Assembly (NCBI RefSeq): GCF_000012985.1
Contig: NC_007645.1
Location: 3,192,501-3,256,500 of the forward strand
DNA: 64,000 bases
Origin: Hahella chejuensis KCTC 2396
GTDB lineage: Bacteria > Pseudomonadota > Gammaproteobacteria > Pseudomonadales > Oleiphilaceae
Direction of reading: 5' to 3'
Of this stretch, positions 8,588 to 17,329 are shown piece after piece (within the stretch, counting starts at the first letter, position 1; each line of letters opens with the position of its first letter). The notes beneath the pieces were generated by a model. The model saw nothing but the letters and a program-made list of their open reading frames with translations. It was not told the DNA's origin and searched no databases. Both the position numbers and the translations under genes were made by a program.

Positions 8588-9034
8588 TTGAAAATCCGAT
8601 ACGTCATGGAGGCCGACAAAGCCAACTGGCTGGCCTTGCGTCAGGAACTCTGGCCGGAAACCCCACCGCAGGAACACGAAGCGGAAATTCACGCCTACTT
8701 CAGCATGCCGGACCTCGCCACCTTTGTCGCCATCGCCGACAACGGCGATATGCTCGGCTTTCTGGAAGCCGGGCTGCGCTCATACGGGGAAGGCTGCGCC
8801 AGTCACCCGGTCGCCTATGTGGAAGGCTGGTATGTGCTTCCTTCCCATCGTCGTCAGGGCGTGGGTCGTCGTTTGATGGACGCCGCCGAAGAATGGGCCC
8901 TGGACCGTGGCCTGCGTGAAATCGGCAGCGATATGCTGGTCAATAATGAAATCAGCCTGAAAGCGCACGCCGCTCTGGGTTACACCGAGGTGGAGCGCCT
9001 GATTCATGTGGTGAAGAAAATCGACTCCGCCTGA
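8588..9034 (+). CDS. GNAT acetyltransferase resembling aminoglycoside 6'-N-acetyltransferase
   Basis: The product has the acetyl-CoA loop RRQGVGRRL and the surrounding pattern VAYVEGWYVLPSHRRQG, seen in AAC(6')-I type enzymes and related GNAT proteins. A further family trait is the C-terminal SLKAHAALGYTEVER. The start was set at TTG 8588 because GGGAGA lies eight bases upstream and MKIRYVMEAD is the usual family beginning; frames from 8564 or 8573 lack this site. The length of 148 residues is normal. True activity on aminoglycosides cannot be claimed from sequence; many chromosomal relatives have other amine substrates. The HEAT gene follows 48 bases downstream and may be co-transcribed. Confidence 0.8.
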   Translation: MKIRYVMEADKANWLALRQELWPETPPQEHEAEIHAYFSMPDLATFVAIADNGDMLGFLEAGLRSYGEGCASHPVAYVEGWYVLPSHRRQGVGRRLMDAAEEWALDRGLREIGSDMLVNNEISLKAHAALGYTEVERLIHVVKKIDSA

Positions 9035-9082
9035 TTCGCGGACGCTTCGCCATACAGAGAACGGAAAGCCAGGAGGAGGCTC

Positions 9083-9916
9083 ATGCAAAGACAGGATGCG
9101 ACGGAGCAAACCCGGCTTATAGAGAAAGCGCAGACGCTTTTGCAGCAGGGCGCGCTGGAAGACGCCCGGGAGCTGTTGCTGCGGGAGGGCTTTGAGCAGG
9201 GCGATAACCCGTTATTGCAAAACGCCTATTACGAGCTGATTCCGCTGGGAGAGACGCTGCAAGCCAGGCTCGATCCCCTCAAAACCGCATTGCAGCCGCC
9301 TTATGATGAAGCCTCCGTCAAAGCGGTCGCCGCTATCGTCAAAGAGGCGGCGAAAGCGTCGAACAAAGTTACTCACGCCTGGATACGCGACCCTCGCGTC
9401 ACTGACCTGTTGATTGACGCCCTCAGTCACGGCAACGCCAGACTCGTCAAAGAAGCCGCACTGGCATTAACCCATATTGTCCACCGTTACTTCGCCGACT
9501 ACCGTGTACGCGCCGCGTTTGTTCCCTTGCTGAGCAACGCCAATAAAACCCTGCGCCGCGTGGCCTGTGGCGTCGTCGGTCGCTGGCCGGATGAAAGCAT
9601 TGTGGCGATGCTGGCGCCGTTGACGGAAGACAAGGCGGCGGAGGTGCGTCAGGAGGCGACCAAAACGCTGGCAGGCCTGGAGCAGGAAAACATACCCGCA
9701 TTGACGCGACCGCTCTTTGAGGACGCGCTGATCGCCCGTCTTAAAGACTCCGAGCCGACGGTGCGGGATATCGCCGCCTTCGGACTGGGCGCCCATGGCG
9801 TCGCACGGGCGGCTTCGGAACTGGAGGCCGCCCTGCGGGTTGAGGTTTCGCCCTTGGTCAGAGAGTCTATAGAGATAACGCTGGGCAAATTGACGAAAAA
9901 GACGGGACAGGCCTAA
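9083..9916 (+). CDS. HEAT-repeat protein
   Basis: A 277-residue soluble protein preceded by CAGGAGGAGGCTC, a strong ribosome site. Residues about 1-60 look like a short helical TPR-like cap (LLQQGALEDARELLLREG). From about residue 85 onward come four to five paired-helix repeats (for example RVTDLLIDALSHGNARLVKEA and EDALIARLKDSEPTVRDIAA), with the proline/aspartate turn typical of HEAT-like repeats. Such proteins are scaffolds that bind other proteins. No catalytic residues, signal peptide or lyase motif is evident. The role is unknown. It may be co-expressed with the acetyltransferase 48 bases upstream. Confidence 0.8.
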   Translation: MQRQDATEQTRLIEKAQTLLQQGALEDARELLLREGFEQGDNPLLQNAYYELIPLGETLQARLDPLKTALQPPYDEASVKAVAAIVKEAAKASNKVTHAWIRDPRVTDLLIDALSHGNARLVKEAALALTHIVHRYFADYRVRAAFVPLLSNANKTLRRVACGVVGRWPDESIVAMLAPLTEDKAAEVRQEATKTLAGLEQENIPALTRPLFEDALIARLKDSEPTVRDIAAFGLGAHGVARAASELEAALRVEVSPLVRESIEITLGKLTKKTGQA

Positions 9917-10051
9917 GTCTCAACAAACTGGCTAAACTGGCCCTGATCCAGATAATGGGCGAAGACGCCAATGTAGCGCGCATGACAGGGGGAGGGCTTG
10001 TATAAGTCTGACGTCCGTTAATTCTTAGTTTGCCTAATAACTTATGAGTAA

Positions 10052-10136
10052 CGGGCCTGACCTGTGCAGGCCCTGTCGTTGCAGACAAATAGGTTGCAGA
10101 CAAATAGAAGGAAGCTATTTGACTGCCTGATTAATA
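10052..10136. repeat. Two-hairpin dispersed repeat, copy A
   Basis: This copy reads GGGCCTG...CAGGCCCTG and then CAGACAAATAG...CTATTTG, two adjacent inverted repeats. The arm GCAGACAAATAG is duplicated in tandem, as in copy B. It lies between two convergent genes and could end both transcripts. Copies B (11891), C (33618) and D (49651) share the sequence almost base for base. Confidence 0.85.
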
Positions 10137-10140
10137 GAAG

Positions 10141-11730
10141 CTATGACTGACTTCGTTTGCTCCAGAACTGTTTAGCCAGTTCCTGCAAAGCGGAAGTGAG
10201 CTGCGCCACGTCTTCCGCCCGCTTGCGGTTGTACTGGCCCACGGTGGCGTTGGCGCTGGCGGTATCCCGGATAGCGACGATGTTGTTGTTGATGCCTTCA
10301 CTGACGGCGCCTTGCTGTTCCACCGCGCTGGCGATCTGTGTGCTGATATCCGAAATCTGATTGACGCGGCGGCCGATGGCGGTCAATTTCTCCGCCGCCT
10401 GATGGGCGTGATCCACGCTGTGGTTGGCTTTTTCGCGGCTTTTCTCCATGGCCGCCACAGCGGAGCGGGCGCCGGCCTGCAAGGAGTTGATCATTTGCTG
10501 GGTGTCGGTGGTGGATTGCTGGGTGCGCGAGGCGAGCTGGCGCACTTCATCCGCCACTACGGCGAAGCCGCGTCCCATTTCTCCCGCGCGGGCGGCTTCA
10601 ATGGCGGCGTTCAGGGCCAGCAGATTGGTTTGCTCTGCGATGTCCTGGATGGCGTTAAGAATGGTGGAAATGTCTTTGCTGTGTCTGTCCAGTTGATGAA
10701 TCACTTCCGCCGCCTGATGAATCTCATCCGCCAGTGAGCTGATGATGCGTTTGGTGCTGGTGACCAGCTCCTGCCCCTGGGAGGTTTCCTGATCGGCATG
10801 ATCCGCTGCGCTTGCGGCTTCCTGTGTGGTGGCGGCCACTTGTTGAATGGTCGCCGTCATTTCGTTGATGGCGGCGGCCACCTGATCGGTTTCCGATTGC
10901 TGGCCATTGGTTTTGTTATTGCAATCTTCTATTTCCGACACCAGCTCTTCGGTGAGCGCTTCCAGTTGGTTGGCGGCGTTGGCCATGCGGCCGATCACGG
11001 CGGTGGTTTCCGCCTGCGCCATGGCCATGGCGAACTCGATCTCACCAAACTCGTCATGGCGACCGGTGTACAGAACCTGGCTCAGCGGATTGTCGGCAAT
11101 GGTGCGGGCCTTTTTCACCAGTTTGTGTAAAGGGGACAGCCATAAATAGATAAACAGCACGTTCAGCAGTCCCAGCGAGACGCCCATGATGGCGGTGTCG
11201 GCGACGCTGATCGACAGCATATGGGAAAGGAACAGCAGGACCGGAATCAGGCTCAGCGTGGACAACAGGGAAACCTTGAGGCGCACGTCCAGGCGCGGCA
11301 GACGCCAGGCCAGGGGCGTTTTGCCGTTGCGGATGTCGGCGTACAGCTTTTCCGCCGCGTCAATTTGGCCCGCCGTCGGTTTGGTGCGCACGGACTGGTA
11401 TTCCACCGTACGCCCGTCTTTGGTAATAGGGGTGGCGTAGGCGCTGACCCAGTAATGATCGCCGTTCTTGCAGCGGTTCTTCACCAGTCCCATCCAGGAG
11501 CGGCCGCCTTTCAACGTCCGCCACATATGCTGGAACGCCATGGGCGGCATATCGGGGTGGCGTACGATGTTGTGGGGCTGGCCAACCAGTTCTTCCTTTG
11601 AGAATCCGCTGATTTTGATGAAATCCGGGTTAACGTAAGTGATATGACTGTCCGGCGTGGTGGTGGACAGGATATTGGCGTCCGGCGATAGTTCCAGGTT
11701 GCGGCCTGTGACAGGCTGGTTGACCCGCAT
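10141..11730 (-). CDS. PAS-domain methyl-accepting chemotaxis protein (Aer-like)
   Basis: The 529-residue receptor has an N-terminal PAS domain (about 15-125, with [21 protein letters not shown] and HPDMP), as in the redox/energy sensor Aer, which binds FAD. Two membrane segments follow at about 150-200 ([18 protein letters not shown] and [20 protein letters not shown]). A short HAMP-like linker leads to the signalling domain with [19 protein letters not shown] near residues 365-385. The protein likely sits in the inner membrane and reports redox or oxygen through CheA. The PAS domain is cytoplasmic by topology. The gene is flanked by direct copies A and B of the two-hairpin repeat. Start ATG at 11730 follows GAGG. 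Confidence 0.93.
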   Translation of the reverse strand: MRVNQPVTGRNLELSPDANILSTTTPDSHITYVNPDFIKISGFSKEELVGQPHNIVRHPDMPPMAFQHMWRTLKGGRSWMGLVKNRCKNGDHYWVSAYATPITKDGRTVEYQSVRTKPTAGQIDAAEKLYADIRNGKTPLAWRLPRLDVRLKVSLLSTLSLIPVLLFLSHMLSISVADTAIMGVSLGLLNVLFIYLWLSPLHKLVKKARTIADNPLSQVLYTGRHDEFGEIEFAMAMAQAETTAVIGRMANAANQLEALTEELVSEIEDCNNKTNGQQSETDQVAAAINEMTATIQQVAATTQEAASAADHADQETSQGQELVTSTKRIISSLADEIHQAAEVIHQLDRHSKDISTILNAIQDIAEQTNLLALNAAIEAARAGEMGRGFAVVADEVRQLASRTQQSTTDTQQMINSLQAGARSAVAAMEKSREKANHSVDHAHQAAEKLTAIGRRVNQISDISTQIASAVEQQGAVSEGINNNIVAIRDTASANATVGQYNRKRAEDVAQLTSALQELAKQFWSKRSQS

Positions 11731-11890
11731 AATGAATCGTCCTCGTTCGGCGAAAAGTGAGCGTGAGAAGTAAGTATATGCCTGTATTCGTAGTTTGGGA
11801 GATGAGGAGCGCTACGGAATATTATGCTGGAAACTACGTAGCGTTACGGAGCCGTGGGCGCTATTTTGAGATAGAGTTCCTTATTCTGGA

Positions 11891-11969
11891 TGGCCTGCTT
11901 CAGGCCCTGTCATTGCAGACAAATAGGTTGCAGACAAATAGAAGGAAGCTATTCGTCTGCCTGATTAAT
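11891..11969. repeat. Two-hairpin dispersed repeat, copy B
   Basis: Same orientation and almost the same sequence as copy A, including the tandem GCAGACAAATAGGTT duplication. It lies upstream of both the PAS chemoreceptor and the DUF3703 gene. Open frames drawn through it (LQTNRLQTNRRK) are an artefact of the repeat. The rest of 11731-12010 shows no gene. Confidence 0.85.
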
Positions 11970-12010
11970 AATGTCCTTTCGCCTCAAGAATTTATGGGAA
12001 CAGATCAACC

Positions 12011-12370
12011 ATGACTATGGCTTTGCAACAAGCGTTCGCCGCAGAACTGGACGCTGCGCGAGATAACTGGCGCCAGGGCCGCCTCGACGCCGCTTTTACA
12101 CATCTTGAAAACGCCCACGTTCTGGGGCAACGCCGCCTGGGCTGGCACTTTCACGTCCATCTCTGGATGCTGCGGGTAGGCTGGGTGAAACGAGATTCAC
12201 GCGAAGTCCTCGGCCAACTATGGCGCCTGTTCCTGACTCCGTTCGGCCACCTGACCGGCCGCCTCCCCATCGGCAACACCGGCGGCGCCAACGTTAGCGC
12301 GTTTAAGCCAATGCCGGTGCGGAAGGAGTTGGAGGAGGTGTTGCGAGAACATTCACCTTTGGACCGTTAG
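12011..12370 (+). CDS. DUF3703 family protein
   Basis: This 119-residue protein matches DUF3703, recognised by the C-terminal LPIGNTGGANVSAFKPMPV and the histidine-rich segment RRLGWHFHVHLWMLRVG. The N-terminal half is a pair of helices with a tetratricopeptide-like feel (AARDNWRQGRLDAAFTHLENAHVLGQ is the family's usual opening, here residues about 14-40). The function is not known; relatives often lie near metal-efflux genes, but none is nearby here. The ribosome site is weak. The product has no signal peptide. Confidence 0.85.
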   Translation: MTMALQQAFAAELDAARDNWRQGRLDAAFTHLENAHVLGQRRLGWHFHVHLWMLRVGWVKRDSREVLGQLWRLFLTPFGHLTGRLPIGNTGGANVSAFKPMPVRKELEEVLREHSPLDR

Positions 12371-12414
12371 TTTAACGGACAGGCGTTAACCGATTGCTTA
12401 AATACTACATCTTT

Positions 12415-13071
12415 TTATGTGTTATGGAAGGCTTGTAAACTGTATGTGACCTTCTTCTTTCCTTTACCTCGACTAGTTCTAAAGTTGCCAGCTAGAGATT
12501 GTCTCAACTTTTCATCCTCTCTTGATTTTAATTGGCTCAAAACAGTATTTAGCAATGTATTTATGCCTGGGTGGCTACTGCTATTAACATGAGAAATAGA
12601 TTTGGCTAAGCAGGCAAGCCCAGCCATACGGTGATCTTCCAGTACCTCAGCTACTTCTTCATAGTAAGTCTTTCTTGCGGTTATAGGAAATTGAAATCTA
12701 AGTCTAAACTCACCAGGGTTGTTAGTTGTACCGAGAAATCGTTGGCAGTTTTCGCAAGGTGGCACGTGAATATTACTACTATTTTTAATGTTCTTTATTT
12801 TTAAATTAGGGAGCTGCCTCCATTTGTCGCTAATTGCTGTCTTAATGACAGCATGAGCTTCAGCGCAGTCCTTACTATCATGATTATTTATGAATCTAGA
12901 GTTAGAGAAATGATTATATATGACTTCTAAGTATATTTTTCTAAGACTGTCATTTTCTTTGTCAATTATATGATGTAGTTTTTCCATGTTTGACTCACCA
13001 CCACCTGATCCAGCCTCATTGTGGCTATTCCAGTCATCAGTAGAGTATATGCATTTAACAGTGTTTGCCAT
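12415..13071 (-). CDS. Stand-alone deaminase-fold protein, possible toxin or nucleic-acid deaminase
   Basis: A 218-residue AT-rich gene. The protein contains C69-A-E71 followed 34 residues later by P105-C106-E-N-C109, the zinc-binding and catalytic pattern (C/H-A-E plus PCxxC) of the cytidine-deaminase-like superfamily, as found in YwqJ-type and other polymorphic-toxin deaminases. The wider pattern CAEAHAVI suits that toxin group better than housekeeping cytidine deaminase. The tail after residue 180 is basic (RTSRGKGKKK), consistent with nucleic-acid contact. There is no secretion-related N-terminal domain and no obvious immunity gene alongside. The family placement rests only on motif order and spacing, so the substrate is unknown. 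Confidence 0.6.
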   Translation of the reverse strand: MANTVKCIYSTDDWNSHNEAGSGGGESNMEKLHHIIDKENDSLRKIYLEVIYNHFSNSRFINNHDSKDCAEAHAVIKTAISDKWRQLPNLKIKNIKNSSNIHVPPCENCQRFLGTTNNPGEFRLRFQFPITARKTYYEEVAEVLEDHRMAGLACLAKSISHVNSSSHPGINTLLNTVLSQLKSREDEKLRQSLAGNFRTSRGKGKKKVTYSLQAFHNT

Positions 13072-13197
13072 GATCGTCCTTTTTCTTCTGAGGAGTTCGT
13101 ATAAAAATAATTATTAATTTATATTGTCACGCAATCCTTTTTTGTATCCTACAGATGTAGGATAAAGCGCTGTTTTATGCCGATTTGCTGAATGCTC

Positions 13198-13409
13198 ATG
13201 AGTGACAGCATATTCGCCACGTACCCAATTACCGCCACCAACTAAAGAGACAAAAGACTATCGTCAGCATTGACGATGATGGCGGCACTGTAAGGTTTCA
13301 TGTCGACCGCGTTGGAGAGGAGTGGGTGTCCGACGATATCGAAGGATTTAGCGAGGCGGTGCTTGTGCTGGAGTCAACTGATATCAAAGAGATCAAAACG
13401 TTAAGTTAA
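13198..13409 (+). pseudogene. Possible frameshifted small gene
   Basis: ATG at 13198 opens MSDSIFATYPITATN and stops at 13245. A frame shifted by one base is open from 13206 to the stop at 13409 and reads as protein-like (KTIVSIDDDGGTVRFHVDRV, ending in LESTDIKEIKTLS), but it has no start codon of its own. A single-base shift near 13240 would join the two into a protein of about 70 residues. No family is recognised. It may be a decayed gene or a coincidence. Confidence 0.3.
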
Positions 13410-13418
13410 AAACCATAC

Positions 13419-14495
13419 TTACAATATTCCAGAAAGCCATTCGCTGATCGCATTCAACACCCTGGGATCAATCGTTGTATCGATCAAGATGTAATCTTCT
13501 ATCCGTCCTGTTTCCGAAGGTTGCAACAGGTGGTTGAGCTTTTCTAATACAAGCACCTCGGATTCAGGATTAGTCAGGAGACTCTTCATGACGGGCGCGT
13601 TTTCAGCCGCCGACACTTGCAAGTCGCTGCCGCCAAACAGGGCCAAAACGGGATGTTGAAAGTTCCTGAATGCAGGAAGCGGGTCGTAACTTGCGTAATG
13701 ACGTCCCCAATCCGAACCCCATACTTCCATGTTGGCTTTTATTTCCGCCCGCGTGAGGCCATGGGACTGCAAGCGTTTCTCTATTTGGCTTCTTGCATCT
13801 GCTACGGAAGGGCTTGTTCTCAGTATCTCCGTAAGGTCCCTGCATAACGCTTTCTCCCGCTCTATGTCCTGCTGAGATTTACCCTGCGAGCGCGCGATAT
13901 CCGCCACTTGCGTGGCCATCACATCAGGAAGTAAGGGAAGGGCGGGCGCGGCGAGAAAAATCATGAACGCGGCAGGAACAAACTCCGCAGCGACGGAAGC
14001 GATATAACCGCCTTCCGAATGACCAAGAAAGCCGATTTTTTCCTGGTTGATGGCAGGGATGTTCTGAAGGAACCGGTATGCAGCGGCGGCGTCCTGTGCG
14101 AAATCCCTTAAAGTGGGCTTCCACCTGTTCTCACTTGAGAACGTACCAGTGCTTTCGCCAACACCTCTGTCATCATAGCGAAGCACCGCGAATCCATTGC
14201 GGGTAAGGAAATCCGACAAAACCAGAAAGGGCTTATGACCGGCGATGGTCTCATTACGATCCTGAGGGCCTGAGCCTGTAATCAATATAATTGCCGGGAA
14301 CGGCCCTTGCCCAAAGGGCATGGTCAATTCCCCCGCCAGGGTGATATCCGCGTCGCCTCCCTGAAATCGCACCTGCTCAATACGATAGTTCCTGTCTTTA
14401 GGATCTTGTGGTCTGGATAACCAGCCCAGAGAGTCAGCGCATGCGGTTAAAAACATGAGAACACTGGTTAGCAGAGAGAACTTTTTCAACGTCAT
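13419..14495 (-). CDS. Lipoprotein alpha/beta hydrolase
   Basis: With ATG at 14495 the protein is 358 residues and begins with a lipoprotein signal peptide whose lipobox is LTAC (cysteine near residue 19), so it should be anchored to a membrane. The longer frame from 14576 would bury this signal and lacks a ribosome site. The hydrolase fold shows the nucleophile elbow GHSEGG, an oxyanion-side ITGSGPQDRNE, the acid in FGGSDLQ, and a late histidine in KLNHLL. These form a complete Ser-Asp-His set as in the dienelactone hydrolase/prolyl-oligopeptidase-like esterases. The substrate is unknown. The gene stands alone. Confidence 0.85.
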   Translation of the reverse strand: MTLKKFSLLTSVLMFLTACADSLGWLSRPQDPKDRNYRIEQVRFQGGDADITLAGELTMPFGQGPFPAIILITGSGPQDRNETIAGHKPFLVLSDFLTRNGFAVLRYDDRGVGESTGTFSSENRWKPTLRDFAQDAAAAYRFLQNIPAINQEKIGFLGHSEGGYIASVAAEFVPAAFMIFLAAPALPLLPDVMATQVADIARSQGKSQQDIEREKALCRDLTEILRTSPSVADARSQIEKRLQSHGLTRAEIKANMEVWGSDWGRHYASYDPLPAFRNFQHPVLALFGGSDLQVSAAENAPVMKSLLTNPESEVLVLEKLNHLLQPSETGRIEDYILIDTTIDPRVLNAISEWLSGIL

Positions 14496-14648
14496 GCCCC
14501 GATTGTTCTTTTGTTGCTGAGTGGGTGAAGCGGTCGACTCGTTGATCAGGAAACAGCATTCAATACCATGGGACATTAAGGCCGTCTTAAGAAGAGCTGG
14601 AAAGTGGTTGATCGATTGAAATGAATTAGGGTTTGACCTGGCGATTGA

Positions 14649-14855
14649 ACTTCCCTTAGTCTGGCCGACCTGCCAGAAAGTGCGCTAAGAGAATGGTTCG
14701 AACTTCACTATCAATCTTATTGGTTTGTTAAGCCAAATCAGTCCATCCTAGACAACCTTATCTCTCTTATCGACAAGGCGAAAACGGTTAAATCCATGAA
14801 GATACTTGACGCTATAGAGAAATATGTTTTTTCACTGAATGCGTCGAAGGTATAG
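14649..14855 (+). pseudogene. Coding-like stretch without a start codon
   Basis: A frame of 68 codons runs from just after a stop at 14646 to TAG at 14855, with protein-like content (SLADLPESALREWFELHYQS and a helical KAKTVKSMKILDAIEKYV). There is no ATG, GTG or TTG near its beginning, so it looks like the 3' remainder of a gene that lost its start. It lies directly upstream of the next small gene on the same strand. No family is recognised. Confidence 0.3.
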
Positions 14856-14877
14856 GACGCCAATAAGGAACCTCCCC

Positions 14878-15258
14878 ATGGAAAAAGACCCACGCGACAC
14901 GTACCCCATTAACGTCATCAACCTGAGAGACAAGCCGCTGCTTGAGGCGTTGTTCGAAGTCGAAAAAAGGCCTTGGTTGTGGCTTCAGAATCACGATCTG
15001 CCTTGCTTGATGTCGTTCGTAAACGGTTGGGTTGTGGGGCGGAATGATGCGAAGGATGATAAGCTGCTGACTGCGTTTGATCTCTTTGTCGCCAAGGAGT
15101 TGGACGAGGGGAGTTCAACTGTTGGCTGGTGTAACATGATTCTGAAGCATTTCGGGGAACAGGATGCGATAGCTGCATTTTTTCGGCTGTTGCGCCAGTT
15201 TCAAATTATGCAGGTCACCCAGGCGCGGCTCCAGGTTGGAGCCTTAAACGGTACTTAG
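14878..15258 (+). CDS. Hypothetical protein, 126 aa
   Basis: Start ATG 14878 is preceded by AATAAGGA at good spacing; an earlier frame start at 14839 lacks a site. The protein is soluble, helical and rich in Trp and Leu (RPWLWLQNHDLPCLMSFVNG, residues about 28-47). It has no recognised domain. The stop codon is one base from the stop of the minus-strand gene 15260-15445, so the two converge tail to tail. Confidence 0.6.
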   Translation: MEKDPRDTYPINVINLRDKPLLEALFEVEKRPWLWLQNHDLPCLMSFVNGWVVGRNDAKDDKLLTAFDLFVAKELDEGSSTVGWCNMILKHFGEQDAIAAFFRLLRQFQIMQVTQARLQVGALNGT

Positions 15259-15259
15259 C

Positions 15260-15445
15260 TTATTGCGCCCCTTTCTCCAACCGCTCCCGATTTTTCTCCA
15301 TGGCCTCTTCAATCTGCTTCTGCGCCTGATCGATCTGCTGTTCGGCTTTCTCTTTCTGGCGCTCCGCCTCTTCGCTGTGTTCGACGGACAGGAAGGCGAC
15401 GTAAAGGAGCGCCAGTAGGATGCTGATGATGCCGAGAGCTTTCAT
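15260..15445 (-). CDS. Small membrane protein with coiled-coil tail, 61 aa
   Basis: Residues about 4-19 (LGIISILLALLYVAFL) form a single membrane helix or uncleaved signal anchor. The remaining 40 residues are charged and heptad-like (QKEKAEQQIDQAQKQIEEAM), a clear coiled coil. This layout fits a small inner-membrane protein with a cytoplasmic or periplasmic helical tail that binds a partner. No family name can be given. The ribosome site is weak. Confidence 0.6.
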   Translation of the reverse strand: MKALGIISILLALLYVAFLSVEHSEEAERQKEKAEQQIDQAQKQIEEAMEKNRERLEKGAQ

Positions 15446-15816
15446 TAAGGGGACCGCTGAAATGCCGATTTGTTGTGTTGGGTTGATAAGGAAAATCTTC
15501 CTGCACAGATAGTGTAGCGTGAATTAACCGGTTTGGTTTTCCGGCGCCCCCCCAGAAGCAACCGTTAAAACAATGCACAAAAATGTACAGGTAATTCCCC
15601 TGGTTAGTATTTGAGCCAGATAGGCGCACGTTGTCTAATGATTGAACTCTCAGGCTTTCCCTGTTTTCCTGATACCCAAACCTTCAATCTGACAAGTTAA
15701 GCCGCCCAGAGCCATCGCGTCTTTGGGGCAGGTCGCTTGTCGCCTGCAGAAAGTTCGCGTCGCTGTGGACGTCAGTCGCCGCGGAGGCGAGGAGCTTTTA
15801 ACCAGAGAGAAACGCC
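15446..15816. other. Intergenic region upstream of the binding-protein pair
   Basis: A 371-base stretch between divergent genes. I see no ribosome-site-bearing small gene, no repeat of the families noted elsewhere, and no clear operator. The CCAGAGAG before the start at 15817 is a modest ribosome site. Confidence 0.4.
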
Positions 15817-17178
15817 ATGAAGCACCGCAGTAACTATCCGTTTGTAACCCTGTTGATGTTGAGTCTGGCCACGCTGCTTGCAAGCGTTCCAAGTCGGGCG
15901 GTTGAGATTGTCGTCGCCACAGTCGACAACGCGGATATGTTGAATATGAAGAAACTGTCGCGCCATTTCGAACAGCAGAATCAGGACATCCAGATTAGCT
16001 GGAAAATTGTGGATGAGTCGGTTTTACGGCGCATGCAGGCCAGCGACAGCAAGCGGAAACGCGCCCAATACGATGTCTATACCCTGGGTCTGTTTGAGGC
16101 GCCCATATGGGGAAGCAAAGGGCGTTTGTCGCCGTTGCCTGAGGCGTATCAATCTGAGCCTGAGATGAAGAAGTGGATTCCCGAAATTATTCAGGGGTTT
16201 CGATATAACGGCGAATACTACGCTTTGCCCTATTACGGCGAGAGTTCCATTACCTATTACCGCAAGGATGTGCTGCGTCGCTATGGTCTGCAGATGCCGC
16301 CGCAGCCGACTTGGCGTGGTATTGAATCAACCCTGGCGCAGTTGCGGCAGGCGTCGCAAGGCGAACATGGGCGATTGTGCCTGCGCGGCAAACCGGGGTG
16401 GGGTGAAAATGTGGTTATTCTGGCGACCATGCTGAACGGTTTCGGCGGTCGCTGGTTCGATGAAGACTGGCGTTCGGCGCTGGCTGAGCCCGCCTGGAAA
16501 GAGACCATTGAGTTCTACTTATCCATGATGGCGGAATATGGTCTGGCGTCTTCCTGGAGCAACGGCTATTCCGAGAATCTGCAGGCGTTTATCGCAGGCC
16601 AATGTGATATCTGGGTGGACTCCACCGCCGCTGGCGGCGCTATCGCCCAGGCGCCTTTCTACTCCCAGGTGGATTACGCCGCCGCGCCTTCCCAGGTCAC
16701 TGACAGGGGGACCAACTGGCTGTGGTCATGGGGCTTCGCCGTGCCGCGAGGCTCACGCCATAAAGAGGCCGCCTGGCGTTTCGTGAGCTGGGCGACTTCG
16801 GATGAATATCATCGCCTGGTGGAAAGCAATTTCGGCATCTCGCAGACGCCGCCGGGCGCCCGTCACGCGCTGTATGAAAATCCCTCCTACCGTGAATACG
16901 CCAGCTTCGCCGATATCACGCTGCAAGCCATCAAAAGCGCCGACTTCGACAGCCCCAGCATGCAGCCGGTTCCTTACCGGGGTATTCAGTTCATTCAGGT
17001 GGAGGAGTTTCAACAGATAGGCGACTTTATCGGTAAAAAGCTGTCCGTCCTGCTGGAGCGAAAGCTCACCGGCAAACCGATCAATCTGGAGCAGGAGCTG
17101 GTCCATATGTCTGAGTTCGTGCAGGCGTCGCGCTATATTGCGGAAAGGCTGCGGCAGAAAGGCGTTGATGCTTATTGA
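15817..17178 (+). CDS. Extracellular solute-binding protein, family 1 (sugar type)
   Basis: A 453-residue exported protein with a signal peptide (about 1-28, ending SRA). The body matches ABC sugar/polyol-binding proteins of SBP family 1: VYTLGLFEAPIWG, YALPYYGESSITYYRKD, GRLCLRGKPGWGEN and IWVDSTAAGG. These proteins capture a solute in the periplasm and give it to an ABC permease. No permease or ATPase gene is adjacent. The downstream gene (17330-19381) carries a second copy of this domain with the same landmarks, so the two arose by duplication. They are 151 bases apart on one strand and probably share a transcript. The ligand cannot be read from sequence. Confidence 0.88.
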   Translation: MKHRSNYPFVTLLMLSLATLLASVPSRAVEIVVATVDNADMLNMKKLSRHFEQQNQDIQISWKIVDESVLRRMQASDSKRKRAQYDVYTLGLFEAPIWGSKGRLSPLPEAYQSEPEMKKWIPEIIQGFRYNGEYYALPYYGESSITYYRKDVLRRYGLQMPPQPTWRGIESTLAQLRQASQGEHGRLCLRGKPGWGENVVILATMLNGFGGRWFDEDWRSALAEPAWKETIEFYLSMMAEYGLASSWSNGYSENLQAFIAGQCDIWVDSTAAGGAIAQAPFYSQVDYAAAPSQVTDRGTNWLWSWGFAVPRGSRHKEAAWRFVSWATSDEYHRLVESNFGISQTPPGARHALYENPSYREYASFADITLQAIKSADFDSPSMQPVPYRGIQFIQVEEFQQIGDFIGKKLSVLLERKLTGKPINLEQELVHMSEFVQASRYIAERLRQKGVDAY

Positions 17179-17329
17179 TGGCAGGGGTGTTGTTGAAAAA
17201 CTGAAAAGCTGAAAAGCGATGAAAGGAAATGTCGTTAGACGCGCAACGCAGGAAGAAACAACTATGGCCTTGAAAAAGCGGCCCTGGTTGATAAGACTTG
17301 CTAGATAACCTCTCTCATCAGGTGAGCAA

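Noticed and set aside
11757-12014. 85-codon open frame ahead of the DUF3703 gene
   Set aside because: Its second half is translated from repeat copy B (LQTNRLQTNRRK) and it has no relative among proteins I know.
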